Shown here piece after piece: positions 1-5,954 of a stretch of DNA of 9,918 nucleotides (positions within the stretch are counted from its first letter, which is position 1; each line of letters opens with the position of its first letter). The DNA lies in contig JAQCNR010000403.1 in assembly GCA_028274925.1 (NCBI GenBank), positions 1 through 9,918 of the forward strand, written 5' to 3'. Source of the DNA: Halovenus sp. (GTDB lineage: Archaea; Halobacteriota; Halobacteria; Halobacteriales; Haloarculaceae). The notes beneath the pieces are model-generated. The model saw only the letters and a program-made list of their open reading frames with translations, did not search any database and was not told the DNA's origin. The position numbers and the translations under genes are program-made.

Positions 1-1151
1 CACCACAGGAATTCACGTCTCGCATTCAGGCAGTCCGAGAGCGTCTCGACGCCAGCGAGGCTGACGCTGCTGTCTGGTTCGACGCAACGAGTATCGAGTA
101 CATCACTGGTTTCCAGCACATCCAGACTGAACGACCGGTTGCACTTGCACTCACAGGCGACCGGATTTCGATTACTGTGCCACGATTAGAGGTCGACCGG
201 GTCGGGGACAACGACCGCATCGAGGCGGTCTACAGCTACTTTGACTATCCCGGCGGCGAACCAATCGCGACGATTGCCGAGATGCTCAATGGAATCGGTG
301 CCGACGCCGTCCTCGCGGATATGGACGGCGCGCCGGGCGTGATGGGTTACGAGGGCCCGCCACTGAGTGACTACCTCGATGTCGATACCCAAGAGTGGGT
401 GCCGGGGATGCGCGAGGCGAAAAGCGACGCCGAAATCGACCTCATCAGAGAATCGGCGAAGTGGGCAAATCTCGGCCACCAGTATCTGGCCGACTTCACT
501 GAGGTCGGTGCTCATCCGACGACGGTCAGCCAGCGCGCCTCGATGGAAGCCTCACGGGGGATGCTCGACACGCTGGGCTCTGAGTACGCCGTCCGAGAGC
601 GCGGCGACGGCCCGGTCCATGCTGGCTACATCAGCGGCGAGGAGACGGCGCTCCCCCACGGCCACACGCCAAACGAGCGACTCTCCCGTGGCGACGTGCT
701 CATCACCGGCGCGACAGCCAACGTCGACGGCTACTACTCGGAACTCGAACGAACGATGTTTGTCGGCGAGGTGACCGACGAGCAAGAACACTACTTCGAG
801 TTGATGCTCGAAGCCCAGGAGACTGCCTTCGAGGCAATGGGGCCGGGCGTTCCCGCCAGTGATGTGGACCAGGCCGTCTGGGACTACTTCGAGGAACAGG
901 GAATTACCGACCTCGCACAGCACCACGTTGGTCACAACATCGGTCTCGGGGCGCACGAACCACCCTACATCGACCGGGGAAGCGAGGCGACGATGGAACC
1001 GGGCCACGTCTACACGATCGAACCCGGACTCTACACCGACGACGCGGGCTACCGACACTCGGATACCGTCGCAATCACCGAGGATGGACTGGACTTTCTC
1101 ACCTACTTCCCGCGAGATTTAGCGTCGAATATCATCACCGACGACGCGTAG
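1..1151 (+). CDS. M24-family (prolidase/creatinase-fold) protein, 5' end missing
   Basis: The reading frame is already open at base 3 and continues to TAG at 1149-1151, so the start lies outside the window; the GTG at 177 is internal. The first ~60 codons (AVWFDATSIEYITGF and following) fit the creatinase-type N-terminal domain that precedes the pita-bread fold in Xaa-Pro peptidases. The catalytic domain follows: PHGHTP (substrate-region His), GYYSELERT, HHVGHNIG with the conserved His, TIEPGLY with the conserved Glu, and a C-terminal YRHSDT. In metal-dependent M24 peptidases five ligands (Asp, Asp, His, Glu, Glu) bind two metals. Here the first Asp position reads Thr (705-707), the second Asp is Glu (741-743) and the last Glu is Ser (1059-1061). 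The His and one Glu remain. GYY.xLERT closely recalls bacterial creatinase, a metal-free member of the fold. Family membership is firm. Peptidase activity is doubtful, and creatinase-like amidinohydrolase or another hydrolase activity is possible. The downstream gene is convergent, so no operon partner is visible. Confidence 0.85.
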   Translation, partial: PQEFTSRIQAVRERLDASEADAAVWFDATSIEYITGFQHIQTERPVALALTGDRISITVPRLEVDRVGDNDRIEAVYSYFDYPGGEPIATIAEMLNGIGADAVLADMDGAPGVMGYEGPPLSDYLDVDTQEWVPGMREAKSDAEIDLIRESAKWANLGHQYLADFTEVGAHPTTVSQRASMEASRGMLDTLGSEYAVRERGDGPVHAGYISGEETALPHGHTPNERLSRGDVLITGATANVDGYYSELERTMFVGEVTDEQEHYFELMLEAQETAFEAMGPGVPASDVDQAVWDYFEEQGITDLAQHHVGHNIGLGAHEPPYIDRGSEATMEPGHVYTIEPGLYTDDAGYRHSDTVAITEDGLDFLTYFPRDLASNIITDDA

Positions 1152-1320
1152 CTTTCGACTCTACCCGTCGGCCGATTGCGGCGACTCCTTGGCCACATCC
1201 TCGACAGCAACTGTCCCGGAGAGGCTGTGTTGGCTGGTCGTGCTGAGGTCGGCCCGCCCACAGCGCTCTTTCACGTACGCCGACCGCGTCGCGGAGCACT
1301 CTGAATAGATAGCCGCTGAC

Positions 1321-2094
1321 TTACTCGAACTCTGGCTCTCTGTCCTCGACGAACGCCGCCATCCCTTCTCGCTGGTCGGCAGTTCCGAACAGACTTGCGA
1401 AGGCGCGTTTTTCGTAGTCCAGCCCCGCGTTCTGACTCGCTTCGTACCCCTGTGCAATCGACTGTTTTGCCGTCTGGAGCGCAAAGGCTGGCTTGCTAGC
1501 TATTTGTTCGGCGAGTTCGGTGGCCCGGGCGTCGAGTTCGTCGTCAGAGACAACCTCACCGACGAGACCCACCTCCCGTGCACGCTCGGCGTCCAGTCGC
1601 TGGCCGAGGTAGATCATCCGGCGCGCTGTCTCGTCACCGACCAGCCGCGGCAATCGCTGTGTCGCGCCCCAGCCGGGAATAATTCCGAGGTCGATTTCCG
1701 TGTTTCCGATGACCGCTGATTCGCTCGCAACCCGCAGGTCACAGGCAATTGCCATCTCACAACCACCGCCGAAGGCAAAGCCGTTGACCGCAGCGATAGT
1801 CACGCCCGGAAACTCCGCCAGCGAGTCTGCGACGGCGTGCCCGAGTGCGCCCCACTCCTGGGCTGCTTCCGTCCCGAGGTCTTTCATGTACTTGATATCC
1901 GCCCCGGCGATGAAGGCGTCTTCGCCTGCGCCCGTAACGACCAGCGCTCGCACGCCTGCGTCCTGTGCTTCGGTCACCGCCTCGCCCATCGCTTCTAGTG
2001 TCTCGACGTTCAGCGCGTTCAGCGCCTCCGGCCGGTCGACGGTGAGCCTCCCAACATCGCCGTCTACCTCTAGACTGACCAGTTCTGAGTCCAT
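1321..2094 (-). CDS. enoyl-CoA hydratase/isomerase (crotonase) family protein
   Basis: This 257-residue protein has the usual length for a single-domain enoyl-CoA hydratase, which hydrates trans-2-enoyl-CoA in fatty-acid beta-oxidation and related acyl-CoA pathways in the cytoplasm. Visible motifs in order: RPEALNALN near residues 21-29 (CoA-binding loop), FIAGADIKYM at 61-70 (first oxyanion-hole strand), NGFAFGGGCE at 104-113 (second oxyanion hole) and NTEIDLGIIPGWGATQRL at 131-148. Both acid/base glutamates of rat hydratase (E144 and E164) are present, as Glu113 and Glu133, so an active hydratase is likely. The open frame extends to an ATG at 2166, but that extension is not crotonase-like. 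The ATG at 2092-2094 gives the family N-terminus and sits 28 bases from a TATA-like box, so I chose it. It is divergent from the membrane hydrolase gene and is not in an operon with other acyl-CoA genes here. The exact acyl-CoA substrate cannot be told. Confidence 0.92.
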   Translation of the reverse strand: MDSELVSLEVDGDVGRLTVDRPEALNALNVETLEAMGEAVTEAQDAGVRALVVTGAGEDAFIAGADIKYMKDLGTEAAQEWGALGHAVADSLAEFPGVTIAAVNGFAFGGGCEMAIACDLRVASESAVIGNTEIDLGIIPGWGATQRLPRLVGDETARRMIYLGQRLDAERAREVGLVGEVVSDDELDARATELAEQIASKPAFALQTAKQSIAQGYEASQNAGLDYEKRAFASLFGTADQREGMAAFVEDREPEFE

Positions 2095-2117
2095 GTTCGG
2101 ACTCTCTGCTGGAACGC

Positions 2118-2126
2118 AAATAAAAT
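2118..2126 (-). promoter_or_regulatory. TATA-like box for the enoyl-CoA hydratase gene
   Basis: On the minus strand the sequence reads ATTTTATTT, preceded by a GC-rich run (GGGCACCCG). Its centre lies about 28 bases before the ATG at 2094. That is the archaeal TATA-to-start-site distance, so the transcript would be leaderless or nearly so. Confidence 0.55.
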
Positions 2127-2181
2127 CGGGTGCCCAGTTCTGGTCAGGCGAGTGACGATCCATCATGCCACTCGGAATACC

Positions 2182-2188
2182 AATATAG
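2182..2188 (+). promoter_or_regulatory. TATA-like box for the membrane hydrolase gene
   Basis: AATATAG lies about 26 bases upstream of the ATG at 2211, again consistent with a leaderless transcript. It stands back to back with the hydratase promoter within a 116-base divergent intergenic region. Confidence 0.5.
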
Positions 2189-2210
2189 CGTGAGGCCGTA
2201 TTTTTCGAGA

Positions 2211-2822
2211 ATGATGGCCACGACGCACGCGCTGATGGGGATGGGACTCCTCAGCGCGACGGGACTGTTCGCCCCGGAGTATCTGCCTGTAGCCGTGGCT
2301 GGCGGGGCTGTTGGCGGTATCATCCCGGACCTGGACCTGCTCGGGAACCACCGCCGCACGCTTCACTTCCCAGTGCTTTACTCGGCTGGAGCGCTCGCGC
2401 TGGTCGCTATCGCGGCCACAGTACCGACAATTCTGACGGTTGGCCTTGCTGCTGTCCTGCTGTCGGCCGCGCTCCACTCGGCAATGGACGCCCTCGGTGG
2501 TGGTCTGGAGGTCAAGCCGTGGAAGGGAACCTCCGACCGGGCGGTCTACAGTCACTATCACGACCGCTGGCTCGCGCCGCGTCGCTGGATTCGCTACGAC
2601 GGCGCGCCAGAAGATGTCGCCCTCGCCGGCGTGCTCGCGGGTGTTCTGGTCCTGACTTTCGCCGGCCCGATACAGACTGCCGCACTCGCTTTCCTCGCTA
2701 TCTCGGTTGTCTACGGTCTCTGTCGGAAACCGCTCGTCGTGGCAGGTGAGTATCTCGTCGAGCGTCTTCCTCAGCACGTGCTCGACCGCATTCCGTTTCA
2801 GTTCACCGAGGACCTCTCCTAA
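2211..2822 (+). CDS. membrane-bound metal-dependent hydrolase, DUF457/YdjM-like
   Basis: This 203-residue integral membrane protein starts MMATTHALMG; the second ATG (2214) is equally possible. An in-frame extension to 2130 is hydrophilic, lies upstream of the TATA-like box and is not supported. Conserved polar residues sit at the ends of hydrophobic segments: THALMG near residue 5, IIPDLDLL at 38-44, HRRTLHF at 47-53, HSAMDALGGG at 89-98 and SHYHDRWLAPRRW at 114-126. This His/Asp pattern defines the YdjM/DUF457 family, named as putative inner-membrane metal-dependent hydrolases; the substrate is unknown. Hydrophobic stretches near 11-37, 56-95, 136-152 and 156-172 suggest four or five transmembrane helices. 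The stop codon overlaps that of the convergent endonuclease III gene. Family assignment is good; biochemical function is not established. Confidence 0.85.
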   Translation: MMATTHALMGMGLLSATGLFAPEYLPVAVAGGAVGGIIPDLDLLGNHRRTLHFPVLYSAGALALVAIAATVPTILTVGLAAVLLSAALHSAMDALGGGLEVKPWKGTSDRAVYSHYHDRWLAPRRWIRYDGAPEDVALAGVLAGVLVLTFAGPIQTAALAFLAISVVYGLCRKPLVVAGEYLVERLPQHVLDRIPFQFTEDLS

Positions 2823-3529
2823 CAGCCGTCGCAGTCACAGTACGTCTCACAGACTGGATTCGAACAATCTGGGTCTTGGGCCGAGCAGTAGGTTCGGCCG
2901 TGGCGGATGAGCAAGACGTGCAGCGGGTAGGTCAGTTCGTCCGGCACAAGCTCACCGAGGACGTCGTGTGCGCGCTGATTGCTCGCAGACTTGGGGACGA
3001 GCCCGAACCGCTTCGAGACGCGTTCGACGTGGGTGTCGACAGCCATCGTTGGCTTGCCGAAGGTGAAATTGAGCACGACGCTTGCGGTTTTCGGCCCGAC
3101 GCCTTTGATACCGGTCAGCCACGTCTTCGCGTCGTCGGTGCTCATCGCGTCCAGAAACGCCAGCGAGTACGCTCCACCAGTCTCCTCGCGGATGGCCGCC
3201 AGCGCCCGCTGGATGCGCTCAGCCTTTTGAGTTGGGAGGCCAGCGACCCGGATAACTTCGACCAGTTCGTCGGTGTCGGCGGCTTCGATTGCGGCGAAAT
3301 CGTCGTACGTCTCGAACAGCGACTCCGAGGCCCGTCGGGTGTTCTCGTCGGCGACGTTCTGTGAGAGAATCGTCGTCACGAGTTGGCGGACACCCTCGCC
3401 GGGTTCGACGTCGCCGTCGGTGCCGTGTGCGCTGGTCGATTCGACTGCCTCGTGCAGGGAGACGAGCTCGTCGTGCAACTGTCGGACGCGCGATTCGTCC
3501 CACTCCGCGTGTGTCGACATACTCGTCAT
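2819..3529 (-). CDS. nth: endonuclease III (DNA glycosylase/AP lyase)
   Basis: This 236-residue protein belongs to the HhH-GPD base-excision-repair family, which removes oxidised pyrimidines and cleaves the resulting abasic site. ILSQNVADEN (54-63) matches the archaeal form of the DNA-intercalating segment. The helix-hairpin-helix and active site are clear: TGIKGVGPKTASVVL (139-153) with the Schiff-base Lys147, then TMAVDTHVERV (161-171) with catalytic Asp165. The C-terminus holds six cysteines (215, 222, 227, 231, 233, 236). The bacterial 4Fe-4S motif is C-x6-C-x2-C-x5-C; here it reads C-x6-C-x4-C-x3-C, with the same first-to-fourth distance (16) but the third cysteine shifted by two, plus two extra cysteines. 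The start could be the ATG at 3529 or the one at 3520; a weak TATA-like stretch near 3541-3549 favours 3520. It lies 52 bases downstream of the pirin gene on the same strand, so co-transcription is possible. Confidence 0.9.
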   Translation of the reverse strand: MTSMSTHAEWDESRVRQLHDELVSLHEAVESTSAHGTDGDVEPGEGVRQLVTTILSQNVADENTRRASESLFETYDDFAAIEAADTDELVEVIRVAGLPTQKAERIQRALAAIREETGGAYSLAFLDAMSTDDAKTWLTGIKGVGPKTASVVLNFTFGKPTMAVDTHVERVSKRFGLVPKSASNQRAHDVLGELVPDELTYPLHVLLIRHGRTYCSAQDPDCSNPVCETYCDCDGC

Positions 3530-3581
3530 AAGAACTGTCTAAACTTCAAGACCGCGGGACTGACTCGTTGCTGTGGCGGTT

Positions 3582-4337
3582 TCAGCGACCGATTGTCCCC
3601 TGCCGCGTGACCGGTGCCCCAGAGTTGAGTGAAAACACGACAACGGTCGAGTCTTCGGTTGCGGTGACGGAGACATCGTCGCCGGTTACGAGCGCGCTCT
3701 CGGTGTACCCGACGGCCTCGTCGCCAACGTCGACCGCACCCTCGAAGACGTACAGGTAGCTGTCCCAGCCATCTCGTCCGGGGAGGGTGGTCGTCGTGCC
3801 GGCACTGAGTCGACAGTCGTAGAAATCGACGTCGTTGCGGACAGACAGCGGTGCGTCAGTTCCAGTTGGCCCGAACAGGTGGCGCCACTCGTTGGGCGTT
3901 GGCTCCGGGATCGGTTCGTGCTGGATTTCTGGCTCCAGGTCGAGGCTGTGTGGTCGGACGAAAATCTGGAGCATCCGCAATGGTGGGTCGTCCGCGAGTG
4001 TTTCCTCGGCGTGCCAGAAGCCACTGCCAGCGCCCATCATCATCAGATGCTCGGGGTCGGTGACCAGTTCGTTTCCCTGCCGGTCGTCGTGGCGCATCGC
4101 CCCCGCGGGCACCCACGAGATGATTTCCTCGTTGCGGTGCTGGTGCATCCGAATCAGCGTTCCGGGGTCCATGAACGACTCGACGACAGTCGCCAGCGGC
4201 CCGTACCCGTGGTCGTCGTGGCCGGGCACTGCCTGTCCCGGGAAGTTGAGGTGAATCCGGAATTTTCCCTGGTCCTGAGACACGTCTGTTCGTGGCGCCG
4301 TGTAAATAGCTGACTGCCCTGAAGAAGATTCGGTCAT
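3582..4337 (-). CDS. pirin family protein (bicupin)
   Basis: This 251-residue protein shows the two-cupin layout of pirins. In the N-terminal cupin, FMDPGTLIRMHQHRNEEI (55-72) supplies His65 and His67, and GAGSGFWHAEE (102-112) supplies His109 and Glu111. These correspond to the four metal ligands of human pirin and E. coli YhhW. The second cupin (about 172-240) lacks an obvious metal set, as usual. Some pirins have quercetin dioxygenase activity and others act as iron-dependent cofactors; the sequence does not say which applies here. I chose the ATG at 4335-4337 because a GAGG Shine-Dalgarno-like stretch stands just before it and pirin homology starts soon after. An upstream in-frame ATG at 4409 would add 24 residues. 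Larger in-frame extensions to 4742 run across the neighbouring membrane gene and are not credible. Confidence 0.88.
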   Translation of the reverse strand: MTESSSGQSAIYTAPRTDVSQDQGKFRIHLNFPGQAVPGHDDHGYGPLATVVESFMDPGTLIRMHQHRNEEIISWVPAGAMRHDDRQGNELVTDPEHLMMMGAGSGFWHAEETLADDPPLRMLQIFVRPHSLDLEPEIQHEPIPEPTPNEWRHLFGPTGTDAPLSVRNDVDFYDCRLSAGTTTTLPGRDGWDSYLYVFEGAVDVGDEAVGYTESALVTGDDVSVTATEDSTVVVFSLNSGAPVTRQGTIGR

Positions 4338-4438
4338 TAACCTCTGTAGTTCGTCTACGGTCAAATGGGTTCGCCGTTCACACACGCTCCGGGCATGGCC
4401 CCGAACCATTTCGTCGCTCGGGGTGTCGAGTGACAGAC

Positions 4439-4816
4439 CTAGGATTCCCACGACGACTCGAAGTCCTCGGTCCGGTCCTCGATACGGTAGAGCCAGTAGA
4501 CGCCGCCCTGCTCTGGCTGGCGGCCAAACAACAGGAAGAGTGCCCAGGCACCAATCCAGAACCAGAATGGATAGGCCAGCGGGAAACAGACGGCAAGTAG
4601 CAGGCTCTCTGTCGTCACCACTGGCAATATCCCGCGTACGGGGAGGTTTCCAACCGCACCAACGAACAGCGACACCCAGAACGCACCGACGACCAACATG
4701 CCGAGAAACAGGAACCAGTCTTCGTTCCGACTGGCGAGCCACCGCCGGTAGATGACCGCGGCTATCATGCCACAGCCGAACAACACCGGTGCGTCGACGG
4801 GACTGACGAGACTCAT
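4439..4816 (-). CDS. small four-helix membrane protein, function unknown
   Basis: This 125-residue protein is not recognised. Hydrophobic stretches near residues 9-23, 35-57, 64-82 and 84-98 suggest four transmembrane helices, with aromatic-rich segments (AYPFWFWIGAWALFLLFG). A short soluble acidic tail follows (YRIEDRTEDFESSWES). Its start codon ATG at 4814-4816 overlaps the stop of the upstream epimerase gene in an ATGA arrangement, so the two are almost certainly one transcript with translational coupling. The in-frame ATG at 4840 lies inside the epimerase gene and is less likely. The pairing suggests a function tied to the epimerase product, for example at the membrane, but that is inference from position only. 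Confidence 0.8.
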   Translation of the reverse strand: MSLVSPVDAPVLFGCGMIAAVIYRRWLASRNEDWFLFLGMLVVGAFWVSLFVGAVGNLPVRGILPVVTTESLLLAVCFPLAYPFWFWIGAWALFLLFGRQPEQGGVYWLYRIEDRTEDFESSWES

Positions 4817-5901
4817 GCGATTACACCTCGCTCCTTGCACCAGGTCATGAAATCCCAGAGGCCACGTCGCGGGTCACGATAGGTGAATTCAAATCCCAAC
4901 TCGCGGATTTTTTCGTTGGAGTACCACATGTTGTTTGAGAGATACTGCGTAATGGGGGCGTCAATTTTCGGTCGCTTGTCTCGCTCCTGTGCAATCTCGT
5001 GGATCCGTCGGGAGTGGATTTCGGCATATTTCGACCAGAGTTTGTACACACGATACGGCGTGGGCAAGCGGATTCGTGGGACGCCGAGCGATTCCCCAAG
5101 AAAAGACAGCAACTCGTCTTGATTGATGCAGTCACTTACTGCGTTGTACGTCTCACCGATGGATTGGGCGCGCTTCTCACTCAGAAAGAGCGCGATTCGA
5201 GACAAGTCCTCGACGTGGATACTTGGAAACATCAACTGTTTCGAGCGTGGGTAAATCCGATAGATGGGAGCGAACCCAAGCTTGGACACGACGAGGAGGA
5301 TGTGGTAGACGCCGTATTGATTCCCGGGTCCATAGATCGGTGCTGGACGGATAATCGTCAACGGAAGGTCCTGTTCGTCACGAACTGAGTGCAACACTCG
5401 CTCCTGTTCGACTTTGGACTCACAGTATTCGTTGTGTGGATTGTACGCTTCGTCCTCGGATTTTGGCTCATCGAACCCCGCCGCGCCGAGGACGCCAAGT
5501 GTGCTAAAATGGACGAACTGTTCGACATCTTCCGTTGCCGCCAACTCCGCAACGTTTCGTGCTCCCTCGACATTCACCGCATGGAGCTGGTCCCAGTCGG
5601 CGAAGTAATCGAACAACGACGCTGGATGGAACACAACGTCGAACTCGTAGTTTTCGAAGATTGGCTCCAGTGTTTCTCGCTCGGTGATGTCTGCCGTGCG
5701 GAACGGGACTTCCTCGTGCTCGTTGACGAGGGTTGGGTCGTAGGCTGGGTGCGGTGCGTTGTCGGTTTCAGTGTAGAACTGCCCGCGGTCAGCTTCTGTG
5801 AGGTCAGTTGCGACCACATCCCATTCTGCGCCAAGCAATTGCTCGACAAGTTTCGTCCCAGTAAATCCGCCGGCACCGGTGACCAGTGCTGTCTCCGACA
5901 T
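4813..5901 (-). CDS. NAD(P)-dependent epimerase/dehydratase (extended SDR)
   Basis: This 362-residue protein has the size of extended short-chain dehydrogenase/reductases. ALVTGAGGFTG (5-15) is the Rossmann GxxGxxG nucleotide-binding loop, and VVATDL (29-34) ends in an acidic residue after the second strand, favouring NAD. VVFHPASLFDYF (89-100) matches the strand-4 region, and Ser133/Thr134 with Tyr159-x3-Lys163 form the catalytic site. RPAPIYGPGNQYG (185-197) and FPSIHVEDLSRI are typical of the sugar-nucleotide epimerase and 3-beta-hydroxysteroid dehydrogenase branches. No transmembrane segment is obvious. The substrate, whether a nucleotide sugar, polyprenyl or sterol-like lipid, or other, cannot be assigned. 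The gene ends in an ATGA overlap with the downstream membrane protein gene. By eye it looks somewhat richer in A/T than the left part of the window. Confidence 0.9.
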   Translation of the reverse strand: MSETALVTGAGGFTGTKLVEQLLGAEWDVVATDLTEADRGQFYTETDNAPHPAYDPTLVNEHEEVPFRTADITERETLEPIFENYEFDVVFHPASLFDYFADWDQLHAVNVEGARNVAELAATEDVEQFVHFSTLGVLGAAGFDEPKSEDEAYNPHNEYCESKVEQERVLHSVRDEQDLPLTIIRPAPIYGPGNQYGVYHILLVVSKLGFAPIYRIYPRSKQLMFPSIHVEDLSRIALFLSEKRAQSIGETYNAVSDCINQDELLSFLGESLGVPRIRLPTPYRVYKLWSKYAEIHSRRIHEIAQERDKRPKIDAPITQYLSNNMWYSNEKIRELGFEFTYRDPRRGLWDFMTWCKERGVIA

Positions 5902-5922
5902 GCCACGGACATTCGAAGAGTG

Positions 5923-5932
5923 AGCATAATGT
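5923..5932 (-). promoter_or_regulatory. TATA-like box for the epimerase/membrane protein operon
   Basis: The minus strand reads ACATTATGC around this site, centred about 27 bases before the ATG at 5901. This fits a leaderless transcript and suggests the epimerase pair is transcribed independently of the upstream 535-residue membrane protein gene, which ends only 53 bases away. Confidence 0.45.
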
Positions 5933-5954
5933 ATCTTGGGCCGGGAGAGCTGGG

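Noticed and set aside
552..1058. 168-residue minus-strand open frame
   Set aside because: It is antisense to the M24 gene, which carries clear family motifs; it is a by-product of GC-rich codon use.
177..1151. A complete M24 gene starting at GTG 177
   Set aside because: The same frame is open and family-like back to base 3, covering the N-terminal domain, so the GTG is an internal valine.
2163..2777. 204-residue minus-strand open frame
   Set aside because: It lies opposite the YdjM-like membrane gene, has no recognisable motif and a composition atypical of haloarchaeal proteins.
3582..4742. 386-residue version of the pirin gene
   Set aside because: The upstream part overlaps the small membrane protein gene in another frame and is Arg/Trp-rich with no family match; the ATG at 4337 fits pirins.
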